Shown here: positions 1 to 6,879 of the stretch, piece after piece
How the letters are laid out: the number at the start of each line of letters is the position of its first letter
How positions within the stretch are numbered: the first letter of the stretch is position 1
NCBI GenBank assembly: GCA_022703115.1
Contig: JAKLEK010000074.1
Span: 1-7,200 of the forward strand
Length of the DNA: 7,200 nt
DNA from: Elusimicrobiota bacterium
Lineage (GTDB): Bacteria; Elusimicrobiota; Elusimicrobia; Elusimicrobiales; UBA9959
Direction of reading: 5' to 3'
Notes under the pieces: generated by a model
What the model saw: only the letters and a program-made list of their open reading frames with translations
Databases searched by the model: none
What the model was told of the DNA's origin: nothing
Position numbers and translations under genes: made by a program

Positions 1-1
1 G

Positions 2-1285
2 GATACCCACGTCTGCTCCGTCTACCTTTCCGGTAATTCCGGTTCCTCCTATTCCCTGCTGGCCGCGGGGCTTCCCTGCGCGGATTACGAGCTGGACACG
101 CGCTCCCTGTCGAATTCGTCTTCCTATCGTCTAAGGGTCGTCGCCCTGGACTCCGGAACGCCGGCGCTGTCCGGCGCGGCGGAATCCCCGGTATTCAGCG
201 TGGTCAATACCCTGCCTCCGGCGGCTTTCGAGCTCATAAAACCGCTTGAGGACACTCTCCCTTCGGTATTCGACCTTCGGTTCTCCTGGTCGGCCGCGGC
301 GGACCCGGAGGGCGGGCCCGTCACCTACTCTCTCCGCTATTCCACCACCCCGGGTCCGGATGGGGGGACCTCGGTGGAGGGGCTCTCCATTACCGGCTAT
401 GCCCCGGCGCCGGCCTCCATACTGATGGATACCGAGTATTACTGGATGGTCACCGCCAGGGACCAGTATCTCAGGAGCACCGACAGCCGCTCAGGCCGGT
501 TCACCGTCCATTCGCTGAAGGCCCGGAGTTCCGACGGACTGCTGCTCCTTGAGATACGCTCCGGAATGCCGCCGCAGGGCTATCTGGCCTTCCGGGACGC
601 CCGGACCTCCCTGGCTGGGCCGGTGGAGGAGGCCGACCGCGGACTTACCGGGAACCGTCTGGTCAAAGCGGTATCCGCTCCGGTCTGGGAGGCGCGCGTT
701 CTGGCCCTGGACGGCAGCGCGCTGCCGGACGGGGATATCGCGGCGACCCTGACGTTCACCGCGCCGGGCGCGGAGCGGGCGGCGGCGGTAGACCAGGCCC
801 TGGCGGATATACAGCATCTGAAGATAGCCAGGCTCGACCGGTCCGGTTCCCGGTGGGAGATACAGCCCCTGCAGCGCGTCGACGCAGGCAGCAAGAGCGT
901 CAGCGCCGACGTAAACGGCCTTTCGGCTTTCAGCGTGGTCGCCTCGCTGCCGCTCTCCGGAACGCTCTCGGGCCTGACCGCTTTTCCGAACCCTTTCGCG
1001 GCCGGACGCGAAACGGTAAGGATACGCTATTCCCTGCTGGGCGATTCCGAGGTGAAGATAAGGATATACACGCCCATGGGAGACCTGGTGCGCGTGCTCG
1101 GATGTCCGTACGGGGCCGCGGGCTGCGGTCAGGACGGTTCTTCCGGCCTGGTCAGCGAGATGGAATGGGACGGACGCAACGGCGAAGGCCGGGTCGTGGC
1201 CAACGGCATGTATACCGCGGAGATACGCGCGAGATCCGCGTCCGGCGCGAGGAAGGAACTGCTTAACATCGGGGTGCTGAAATGA
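2..1285 (+). CDS. Surface/secreted protein with FN3-like modules and C-terminal FlgD-like sorting domain (5' end outside window)
   Basis: The frame is open from base 2 and ends at TGA 1283-1285, so the visible 427 residues are the C-terminal part of a longer protein. Residues 1-66 look like the end of one beta-sandwich module. Residues about 67-173 look like a fibronectin-III-type module (SAAADPEGGPVTYSLRYS, then TEYYWMVTARD). Residues about 174-315 are a beta-rich region ending in LSAFSVVA, of a kind often seen just before C-terminal sorting domains. Residues about 325-427 match the FlgD Ig-like/type-9-style C-terminal pattern: PNPF at 329-332, then VKIRIYTPMGDLV, WDGRNGEG, VANGMYTAEI and a final GVLK. 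In that family such domains serve as export or anchoring signals, or as beta modules of surface proteins. Two Cys (about 368 and 375) sit in an insertion and could form a disulfide. A GTG at 200 is only an internal codon. The next gene overlaps its stop by 4 bases. Domain type is fairly sure; ligand or enzymatic role is unknown. Confidence 0.85.
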   Translation, partial: DTHVCSVYLSGNSGSSYSLLAAGLPCADYELDTRSLSNSSSYRLRVVALDSGTPALSGAAESPVFSVVNTLPPAAFELIKPLEDTLPSVFDLRFSWSAAADPEGGPVTYSLRYSTTPGPDGGTSVEGLSITGYAPAPASILMDTEYYWMVTARDQYLRSTDSRSGRFTVHSLKARSSDGLLLLEIRSGMPPQGYLAFRDARTSLAGPVEEADRGLTGNRLVKAVSAPVWEARVLALDGSALPDGDIAATLTFTAPGAERAAAVDQALADIQHLKIARLDRSGSRWEIQPLQRVDAGSKSVSADVNGLSAFSVVASLPLSGTLSGLTAFPNPFAAGRETVRIRYSLLGDSEVKIRIYTPMGDLVRVLGCPYGAAGCGQDGSSGLVSEMEWDGRNGEGRVVANGMYTAEIRARSASGARKELLNIGVLK

Positions 1286-2724
1286 ACGCCTGGCGCTGTA
1301 TCATAGCGGCCTCCGCGCTGGCGTCCCCCGCCTTCGCCGTGGACGTTCCGTTCCGGCAGAGACCGGCGGACGGCGGTTTTCCGGGGGAATGGCTCACCGC
1401 TCTCGCGGCCGGCGCAAGGGAGGCCGGCCTGGCCGGCGCTTCCACCGCGCTGACCGGCGGGGGCGCGGCTTACGCCAATCCTGCCGGGATCTCCTCCGGG
1501 GGCCGTTCCGGGGAAGCGGTGATAATGGTGGCGCCGCTCCTTTTTTCCGGACAGTATCAGGCGCTTTCCGTCTCGTACCCTCTTTCCGATTCAGGCGATA
1601 TTGGCGCTTCCTTCCTCCATATGGGTTCCGGTTCCGCGGATAAGACCGACGCGCTGGGCCGTTCCATAGGCAGTTTCAGCGAGGAGGACCACGCCTTTCT
1701 GCTCTCCTGCTCGCAGCGGGCCGGCGATATCTTCTCCGCCGGCCTCAGCCTCAAGGCCGTCCGGCAGTCCATGGCCGAGCGGTCCGCCTCCGGTTTCGGA
1801 GCCGACCTCGGTTTCCAGTTGCGCCTTCTGGAAGGGCTTACCGCCGGAGTATCGGCGCTGAACGTGGCGCGGCCGAAGCTCAGATTGGAGGAGGAAACCG
1901 ACACTTTCCCCCTCTTCCTCAGGCTGGGCGCTGCGTACCGGCATGCTATGCTCGACCGGCCGGTCATCCTTTCCGCCGACGCCGGCACGGCCGCTCCGGA
2001 CGGCGGAGGCAGGCGTCTCTACAGGTACGCCGCCGCGATGGAGATCCAGCCGGTCTCTTCGGAGACGCCGTTCTTCGTTCGCTTCGGAGTGAATCAGCGC
2101 GAATATACGGCCGGGTTCGGCGTCGGTTCCGGGAATTTCCTCTTCGATTACGCCGCTTCCTTCCACGAGGCCGGCGTTTCGCATCGCTTCGGGCTCACGT
2201 TCCGTTACGATGTCGTTTCAAAGTTCGATGTCCGGAGGATCAGGGATGAAAGGCTTAAGGCGCTGAAACTGGAGGCCCGCGACTGGCTGAAAGCCGGCAA
2301 CCTGGAGAAAAGCGGGGCCGCGGTGGCCCGCATCCTGGAAATAGAAGAAGAGGATGCGGACGCGGCCGCCATAATGGCGGAGATCCGCAGGCAGGAGGAG
2401 AAAGCGGCGGCCGGGGCCAGAGCTGCGGAAGCGAAGGCGGCGGCCGCGGCGAAGTACGCTTCCGCCAGGAGATCCTACCGCGCCGGACAATACCGTAAGG
2501 CCCTGGACGCCATGTCAGGCCTGGAGGATATGTTCGAGGGCGACGTGAAAGCCCTCGGCCTTATCGCCATGTCGCGGGCCCACGTGCTGATCGCGGAGGA
2601 GCGTTACGCTCCAGCCATGGCGGAATTGCGCAAGGCCGTAGAGCTGGACCCAGACAACAGGGAGGCGGCGATCCTTTATAAACGGCTCGGGGACATCGCC
2701 GGTCCGGCGGAGAACTGGAGGTAG
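1282..2724 (+). CDS. PorV/UPF0164-like outer-membrane beta-barrel protein with C-terminal TPR region
   Basis: 480 residues. A signal peptide is clear (MNAWRCIIAASALASPAFA, likely cut after residue 19). Residues about 38-75 carry the family hallmark: a Gly/Ala-rich start followed by STALTGGGAAYANPAGISS, as in PorV/PorQ and UPF0164 barrels. Residues about 76-310 are alternating amphipathic strands with many aromatic and glycine turns (FVRFGVNQREYTAGFGVGSG), ending in RFGLTFRYD, like a last barrel strand. Residues 320-480 switch to charged, Ala-rich helices. These include two or three TPR-like hairpins (about 325-355, 390-420 and 430-465; the last has YAPAMAELRKAVELDPDNREA). PorV-type barrels accompany type IX secretion and bind C-terminal-domain cargo. 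That fits the upstream gene, whose stop overlaps this start (ATGA 1282-1285), suggesting translational coupling. No good Shine-Dalgarno precedes the start. The TPR tail would lie in the periplasm. The barrel class is well supported; a role in secretion is inferred. Confidence 0.85.
   Translation: MNAWRCIIAASALASPAFAVDVPFRQRPADGGFPGEWLTALAAGAREAGLAGASTALTGGGAAYANPAGISSGGRSGEAVIMVAPLLFSGQYQALSVSYPLSDSGDIGASFLHMGSGSADKTDALGRSIGSFSEEDHAFLLSCSQRAGDIFSAGLSLKAVRQSMAERSASGFGADLGFQLRLLEGLTAGVSALNVARPKLRLEEETDTFPLFLRLGAAYRHAMLDRPVILSADAGTAAPDGGGRRLYRYAAAMEIQPVSSETPFFVRFGVNQREYTAGFGVGSGNFLFDYAASFHEAGVSHRFGLTFRYDVVSKFDVRRIRDERLKALKLEARDWLKAGNLEKSGAAVARILEIEEEDADAAAIMAEIRRQEEKAAAGARAAEAKAAAAAKYASARRSYRAGQYRKALDAMSGLEDMFEGDVKALGLIAMSRAHVLIAEERYAPAMAELRKAVELDPDNREAAILYKRLGDIAGPAENWR
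2717..2721 (+). promoter_or_regulatory. Ribosome binding site for the TPR/coiled-coil protein
   Basis: GGAGG lies 7 bases before ATG 2729, inside the last codons of the preceding gene. It fixes the start and supports coupled translation. Confidence 0.75.
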
Positions 2725-2728
2725 CGTT

Positions 2729-4219
2729 ATGCACAGTCCCGGTTTATTCCCGGTCATCCTGGCGGCCGCTCTCGCCGCCGGTTACCTTCCCTCCGCTTCC
2801 GGGGAGGAGGCCGGCGCTCGGGCGGACCTTATGCAGCCGGTCCCGGATATTATGTCCATGCCCGGGCTGGACGTGACTGACCGCCCGGCTCCGGAGGGAT
2901 CGGCGCCTTATCGCGCCGGGGTTAAAGCGTACCTGGAAGGGAAGGACGACTCCGCCATAGCCAGCCTGGAGGAGGCGGTAAAACTGGACGCGGCGGACGA
3001 GAAATCCTCCCGGCTGCTCCTGAAGGTGTTAGTCAGGGCGATAAACGATAACTACGCCAGAGGCGACGGGCGGAAGGCCCGCTCGCTGGTGAGGAAAGCG
3101 CATGACAGGTTCCCGTCCAATCCGGAGGTCCGGCTGATGTACAGCTCCATCACTGAAGCCGGCGAGCCTCCGCGCCGGCCTCCGGCGCCGGAGCGCCCGG
3201 CGGCGGTCCGGGCTCCCGAGCGGCGTTCCGAGCCGGCCCCGGCCGGAGTCACCCGCGTCTCCGTCCCGGCGCCAGTTCCGGCTGCGTCCCCTTCCGCTTC
3301 GGCGCCCGATGCCTGGATATATGCCGGAGACGGCCGGATAACCTTGTCCTACCCCTTCGCCGCTGCCGCCGCGGCCTCGTTGCTGGCGCTTGCGGCCGCC
3401 TTCGTCTACCCCCGCTTGCGCGGAAGGGAGGAGCTCCTTCTCAGGATACGGGAACTGCGCGGGAGCATGGAAGAGGAGGAGCGGAAGAACGCCGCGGTGC
3501 GCAAGGAACTGGAGGTGTGGAAAGGGTTCGGCAAACAGGTGGAAGAGCTCGAACTTATGAGGAAGACCAGGGAACAGGTTATGCATCTGGAACTTGAGAA
3601 GATGAAGGCGGAGGAAGAACGCAAGATCATGGCCGAACTGGCCGAGCGGCGCAGAGAGGCGGAGAGGCTGGCCGCTATGGAAATATCGGCCCTGGCCGCG
3701 GGAAGGGTTCAGGCGCCCGCGCCCGCGGCCGCGGTATCGCCTTCGTCCGGGGCTCCCGCCGCGGCGCGGGAGCCATCGCCGCCCCTTCCGCCGGCCCCTC
3801 GGAGCGAAGAGGCCGCTCCGGGCACGGCCGCCGCGCGGGAGGATAAGATCCTTGAGATCATGTCGGACATAGCTCCGCCGGAGAGGGAGGCGGCCTGGGA
3901 ACGTATCGCCGTCCAGTCGGCCTCCCTTTACGCCGATTTTCCGGAGGAGGCCGCGGCGTTCTTCAGGACCATAGCCGGGGACGCGGACCCGCTGAACCGG
4001 GCCAGCATAGCCGGCGCCCTGGCCGGCATAGCCTCTCCGGAGACGCTGGATATACTGCTGGCTCTGTACGACGATCCCAGTCTGGAGGTCAGGCGGGAGG
4101 TCCTCAAGCGCCTGAACATGCTGGACAGGGCTCCGGTCCCGGGCATGGACCCGCTTTACCGGGAAAGGATCGCGGCTTGTCTGAACGAGGAAAAGAGGAA
4201 GGGGGAGTGGGTCTTCTGA
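2729..4219 (+). CDS. Inner-membrane protein: signal peptide, TPR-like region, membrane helix, coiled coil, HEAT-like end
   Basis: 496 residues; no single known family recognised. Residues 1-25 form a signal peptide or N-terminal anchor (VILAAALAAGYLPSASG). Residues about 60-143 form TPR-like helix pairs (YRAGVKAYLEGKDDSAIASLEEAVKL). Residues about 145-195 are a Pro/Ala/Arg-rich linker. Residues about 207-228 are a membrane helix (FAAAAAASLLALAAAFVY) followed by the basic PRLRGRE, which by the positive-inside rule puts the C-terminus in the cytoplasm. Residues about 232-325 are a Glu/Lys/Arg-rich coiled coil. A second Pro/Ala linker covers about 327-370. Residues about 372-468 are helical with HEAT-like repeats (NRASIAGALAGIASPETLDIL, then LEVRREVLKRLNMLD). 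It starts 4 bases after the barrel gene, so the two are very likely co-transcribed. The layout suggests an adaptor joining periplasmic and cytoplasmic partners; this is inference. Topology is moderately sure. Confidence 0.8.
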   Translation: MHSPGLFPVILAAALAAGYLPSASGEEAGARADLMQPVPDIMSMPGLDVTDRPAPEGSAPYRAGVKAYLEGKDDSAIASLEEAVKLDAADEKSSRLLLKVLVRAINDNYARGDGRKARSLVRKAHDRFPSNPEVRLMYSSITEAGEPPRRPPAPERPAAVRAPERRSEPAPAGVTRVSVPAPVPAASPSASAPDAWIYAGDGRITLSYPFAAAAAASLLALAAAFVYPRLRGREELLLRIRELRGSMEEEERKNAAVRKELEVWKGFGKQVEELELMRKTREQVMHLELEKMKAEEERKIMAELAERRREAERLAAMEISALAAGRVQAPAPAAAVSPSSGAPAAAREPSPPLPPAPRSEEAAPGTAAAREDKILEIMSDIAPPEREAAWERIAVQSASLYADFPEEAAAFFRTIAGDADPLNRASIAGALAGIASPETLDILLALYDDPSLEVRREVLKRLNMLDRAPVPGMDPLYRERIAACLNEEKRKGEWVF

Positions 4220-4245
4220 AGCCGGCCGAGGCCGGAGGGCGATTG

Positions 4246-4274
4246 TTGGAACGCGCGGTTGTTTAATATATTAT
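4246..4274 (+). promoter_or_regulatory. Candidate sigma-70-type promoter for the kinase/receiver pair
   Basis: TTGGAA (4246-4251, 4 of 6 to the -35 consensus) is followed after 17 bases by TATTAT (4269-4274, 5 of 6 to the -10 consensus). The A/T-rich patch at 4259-4276 stands out in a GC-rich window and sits between two functional blocks. Transcription would begin near 4281, leaving a leader of about 20 bases before the preferred ATG at 4302. No operator is evident. Confidence 0.5.
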
Positions 4275-4288
4275 ATGCTGCCCGGAGC

Positions 4289-4295
4289 GGAGGAG
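4289..4295 (+). promoter_or_regulatory. Ribosome binding site that decides the kinase start
   Basis: GGAGGAG lies 6 bases before ATG 4302. An in-frame ATG at 4275 has no comparable site and falls within the A/T-rich promoter-like patch, so 4302 is the better start. Confidence 0.75.
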
Positions 4296-4301
4296 AAACT
4301 T

Positions 4302-5069
4302 ATGGAAAACGGAACTGGCGGGCTCTGCCGGACCCGGAAAATGGAAGCGCTGGCCCGTATGACCGCTTCCCTTTCCCACGACCTCAACAATATACTCGGG
4401 GCTATAGAGGGCTACGCTACGCTACTTCTTAACGCCATGCCGAAGGACGATCCGTCCCGCCCGGATATAGAGGAGATACACAAGGCCGAGCGGCGCGCGG
4501 CGGATATCATCCGAAAGCTCATGCTTTTCAGCCGGGGCGGGGCCGGCAGGAGGACGGAAGTGGATATGCGGGATATCCTGGCCGGCCTGGCGAAGAAGGC
4601 CCGGGCCTTCCTGGCCCCGGATATAGCCGTGGAGATATCATGCCAGGAGGGTCTTGCCCCCGCCCAGGCGGACCCGGCGCTGCTGGAACAGGCCCTCCTG
4701 AATTTGGTCATGAACGCCGGGGAGGCCATGCCTGCCGGCGGCCTGTTGCGCATGTCCGCCGCCGACGCGCCCGATGGAGCGGGGGCATCATGTCCGCGGC
4801 CGGCGGAGCGGCCTTCCGGTTTTCTGCGTGTTTCGATATCGGACAACGGCTGCGGCATGACACCCGAGATCATGGACCGTCTTTTCGAACCTTTCTTCAC
4901 CACCAAACCTAAAGGGAAGGGCACCGGTATGGGCCTTTCGGTGGCGTACGGTATAGTGAACAGGCACAACGGGTGGACGGAGGTTTCCAGCGAACCTGGA
5001 AAGGGCAGCGTTTTCACCGTATATCTGCCGAAGTCCGCGGGCGTGGCGTCCGGTCCGGACCGGAAGTGA
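4302..5069 (+). CDS. Soluble histidine kinase core without a sensor domain
   Basis: 255 residues from ATG 4302. It autophosphorylates a His and passes the phosphate to a receiver Asp. The dimerisation/phosphoacceptor helix begins at once: MEALARMTASLSHDLNNIL with His26. The HDxxN pattern is typical of HisKA kinases, including bifunctional kinase/phosphatases. The ATPase domain has all main boxes: N-box NLVMNAGEAM (key Asn about 138), ISDNGCGM (about 179-186), FEPFFTTK (about 195-202), GKGTGMGLSVAYGIV (about 205-219), and a final PGKGSVFTVYLP. There is no membrane helix, PAS, GAF or other input domain. RKMEALARM is the kind of sequence that normally follows a PAS domain, so this looks like a kinase core without its sensor. 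The phosphatase alternative cannot be excluded. Receiver gene follows after 28 bases and is the likely partner. An alternative start at 4275 would add nine residues. Confidence 0.9.
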   Translation: MENGTGGLCRTRKMEALARMTASLSHDLNNILGAIEGYATLLLNAMPKDDPSRPDIEEIHKAERRAADIIRKLMLFSRGGAGRRTEVDMRDILAGLAKKARAFLAPDIAVEISCQEGLAPAQADPALLEQALLNLVMNAGEAMPAGGLLRMSAADAPDGAGASCPRPAERPSGFLRVSISDNGCGMTPEIMDRLFEPFFTTKPKGKGTGMGLSVAYGIVNRHNGWTEVSSEPGKGSVFTVYLPKSAGVASGPDRK

Positions 5070-5084
5070 AGGGAGCTTCGCGCC

Positions 5085-5089
5085 GGAGG
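5085..5089 (+). promoter_or_regulatory. Ribosome binding site for the tandem receiver gene
   Basis: GGAGG followed by T lies 8 bases before ATG 5098 (7 if the T is counted). It supports both the start and separate ribosome loading within the kinase transcript. Confidence 0.75.
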
Positions 5090-5097
5090 TATATCTT

Positions 5098-5895
5098 ATG
5101 GCCAGGATACTTGTTGTGGACGACGACGGCATCGTGCGCGACGCTCTTTTCGTCTTCCTTACCAGGGACGGACACGAGGTCGAGACCGCTTCCGACGGCG
5201 CCGCGGGAGTGCGGGCATTCCGCAAGTACGGACCGGACCTTGTCGTCCTTGACCGGGACCTGCCTGTGATGTCCGGCTCGGCCGTCTTCGACGCCATCAG
5301 AAGGATATCCGGCAGCGTGCCCATACTCATACTGTCGGGCTACGACGATCCCGAGGACGTGGATGCGTATATGCGGGGCGGCGCTTTCGCCTTCCTCTCC
5401 AAGAGCGGCGGGCTTTCTCCGGTGCTCGCGGCCATAGACCGCCTGCTGGGCGTCAAGCGCGGCCCCGACGCAAGGCCCAGTCCGGCGGAAAAGCGTCCGG
5501 CCCCGCAGTCCGTCCGGAAGGAAAGCCCCGCGGGATGCCTTCTTATAGCCGACGACGACGCGGAGATCAGGACGGTACTGCGCCGTTTCCTGGGGCCCCT
5601 CTTCCGGGAGGTCTTCGAGGCCGCGGACGGGGCCGAGGCCCTCAGGCTGGCGCGTGCGAAAAAGCCGGACCTGGTCCTGCTGGATATCAATATGCCCGGC
5701 GTGAGCGGGGTCTCGGTCCTGCACGAACTTGTGCCGGATATGCCGGGGACCGGGTTCATGATGATAACCGGGAACGAGGACGAAGCTGTGGCGCGGGAGT
5801 GCCTGGAATCCGGGGCTTTTGATTACGTTTCCAAACCCATCAACCTGGACGCGCTCGGAACGGCCGTGAAGGCCAGACTGCTCCTGCAGAAATGA
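5098..5895 (+). CDS. Tandem receiver-domain response regulator with no output domain
   Basis: 265 residues, two complete CheY-like receivers and nothing else. Receiver 1 (about 2-118) has the acidic pocket DDD 8-10, phosphoacceptor Asp52 in VVLDRDLP, Ser80 in ILSGYDD and Lys102. Lys102 is followed by Ser instead of the usual Pro. A Pro/Lys/Arg-rich linker covers about 119-144. Receiver 2 (about 146-264) has ADDD (152-154), phosphoacceptor Asp196 in LLDINMP, Thr224 in MMITGN and the canonical Lys246-Pro247. Both can therefore be phosphorylated. Without a DNA-binding or enzymatic domain, it would act by protein contact or as a phosphorelay/phosphate-sink step. The kinase just upstream is the obvious donor, and the pair shares a transcript by spacing. 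The domain call is very secure; the downstream target is unknown. Confidence 0.93.
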   Translation: MARILVVDDDGIVRDALFVFLTRDGHEVETASDGAAGVRAFRKYGPDLVVLDRDLPVMSGSAVFDAIRRISGSVPILILSGYDDPEDVDAYMRGGAFAFLSKSGGLSPVLAAIDRLLGVKRGPDARPSPAEKRPAPQSVRKESPAGCLLIADDDAEIRTVLRRFLGPLFREVFEAADGAEALRLARAKKPDLVLLDINMPGVSGVSVLHELVPDMPGTGFMMITGNEDEAVARECLESGAFDYVSKPINLDALGTAVKARLLLQK

Positions 5896-5898
5896 TAA

Positions 5899-5920
5899 CT
5901 CCGTCCTATCTGGACAGGAG
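5899..5920. other. Small hairpin between convergent genes
   Basis: CTCCGTCC (5899-5906) pairs with GGAC-A-GGAG (5912-5920) as 8 base pairs with one bulged A and loop TATCT. It spans the 10-base gap and the stop codon of the - strand gene. No T-run follows directly on either strand (the nearest, on +, is at 5943-5949), so a role as a shared terminator is only a possibility. Confidence 0.3.
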
Positions 5921-6865
5921 ATGTTCCGGAAATGACGGCAGGCCTTTTTTCAGCCACTGAGGATTATTGATTATTTCCAGCGGGGTCCTTCCGGCGCTTA
6001 TCAGTTCTTCGTAGTTCCTGGTCAGCACGTGCACCGAACGCAGGTAGTAGCCGTCCCTCTCCAGTTCCCCGTTGGTGAACCTCGCGTAGGACGGCATCTC
6101 GAACCCGGGGTCCGCCGGCAGGCGCAGGTTCTGCCGCGGCGACGGCTTGTGTCTGGTCTCTATCTCGTAGACCACGTTCTGCCAGGAACGGGGCTGGCCT
6201 TTCTCCCAGGGGGTGGACTGCCACTGCAGGCGCAGCCAGCCCTCCTCGTCGGAAGGCTTCGGTATGCCCGCCCCGGCCAGCATGGCGGCCAGCCCGGCGT
6301 CTGCTGAAAGTTCCGAGATTATCTCGCGCCTCTGCGCGGCCGAATCCTTCGCGTAGGCCTCCACTTCCAGCGGCGGATAGCCGTAGCCTATCCCGAAAAG
6401 CAGGTCGCATTCGAAAGGATAGCGGAAATAATCCGAGTTGCACGCCGTGAAAGTGGATATCCACGCTTCAGCGTCCCGCGGCATGGCCAGCGAATAGCGC
6501 TTCAGGACGGCGTTGGCGGTCCTGTCCCTCGAGAGCCGCGCGACGGCTTCGCGGCTGGCCATCGCCGGTCCGTCCCCGTCCAGGAAGAACAGGATGTCCG
6601 TATTGCGTATCCTGCCGTCGGCCGCCGCCGCGGCCGCTTTCCTGTAGATATCCGCGTTCGGTACGGTGGAGGATATCGGTTTCACCCCGCCCAGGGTCAT
6701 GAAAAGCTCCGACCGGAGCAGGACGTCCAGACCTTCGTTCAGCCCTTGTTCCGGCGCGGCGGCCGGCGCCGGGGGGCGGGTGACGGGGTCCACCGACGCG
6801 GACGGAAGGCCGGCGCAGACGGCCAGCAGGAACGCGGCTATGGCGGCGGAAGATCGTTTGTTCAT
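5906..6865 (-). CDS. Exported protein of unknown family
   Basis: 319 residues, ATG at 6865 down to TAG at 5908-5906. I do not recognise a family. Residues 1-24 are a signal peptide (KRSSAAIAAFLLAVCAGLPSAS). The Cys17 context LAVC does not fit a lipobox well, so cleavage by signal peptidase I is more likely. After a Pro/Ala-rich stretch (26-40) comes a soluble domain with RSELFMTLGGVKPISST (51-67), ILFFLDGDG (91-99), and two Cys (142 and 153) in an aromatic-rich stretch that could form a periplasmic disulfide. FGIGYGYPPLEVEAYAKD (157-174) and a Trp-rich segment (210-228) follow. There are no membrane helices beyond the N-terminus and no catalytic motif I can name. An AAGAGGAG ribosome site lies close before the ATG. 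A Cys-rich gene lies upstream on the same strand beyond a hairpin. Convergent with the receiver gene. Confidence 0.82.
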   Translation of the reverse strand: MNKRSSAAIAAFLLAVCAGLPSASVDPVTRPPAPAAAPEQGLNEGLDVLLRSELFMTLGGVKPISSTVPNADIYRKAAAAAADGRIRNTDILFFLDGDGPAMASREAVARLSRDRTANAVLKRYSLAMPRDAEAWISTFTACNSDYFRYPFECDLLFGIGYGYPPLEVEAYAKDSAAQRREIISELSADAGLAAMLAGAGIPKPSDEEGWLRLQWQSTPWEKGQPRSWQNVVYEIETRHKPSPRQNLRLPADPGFEMPSYARFTNGELERDGYYLRSVHVLTRNYEELISAGRTPLEIINNPQWLKKGLPSFPEHLLSR

Positions 6866-6867
6866 GG

Positions 6868-6875
6868 CTCCTCTT
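6868..6875 (-). promoter_or_regulatory. Ribosome binding site for the exported unknown protein
   Basis: On the - strand AAGAGGAG ends 2 bases before ATG 6865. The core AGAGG is at about 4 bases, which is short but usable. It lies 4 bases after the hairpin at 6880-6914, so folding could affect ribosome access. Confidence 0.5.
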
Positions 6876-6879
6876 AAAG

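Noticed and set aside
1591..2184. Long open antisense frame opposite the barrel gene, about 197 codons
   Set aside because: It lies wholly inside a gene with clear domain evidence; GC-rich coding DNA gives such antisense frames. The product is low-complexity with no recognisable motif.
3029..3586. Open antisense frame of about 185 codons opposite the TPR/coiled-coil gene
   Set aside because: It mirrors the Pro/Ala/Arg-rich linker and coiled coil; the composition is a by-product of GC-rich repeats.
3751..3774. Perfect 9-base inverted repeat (GGCTCCCGC / GCGGGAGCC) inside the adaptor gene
   Set aside because: It falls in the Ala/Pro-rich linker, where GC-rich codons make such palindromes by chance; no T-run and no gene boundary.
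4221..4235. Inverted repeat CCGGC/GCCGG just after the adaptor gene as a terminator
   Set aside because: Only about 5 base pairs with a 4-base loop and no T-run afterwards; too weak to call.
5014..5724. Open antisense frame of about 236 codons opposite the kinase end and receiver gene
   Set aside because: The + strand has full receiver motifs with phosphoacceptor residues; the antisense product has no motif and no ribosome site I can see.
5906..6865. Lipoprotein reading of the exported protein through Cys17
   Set aside because: The residues before Cys17 (LAV) lack the small residue expected at the position before the lipobox Cys, and a signal peptidase I site follows.
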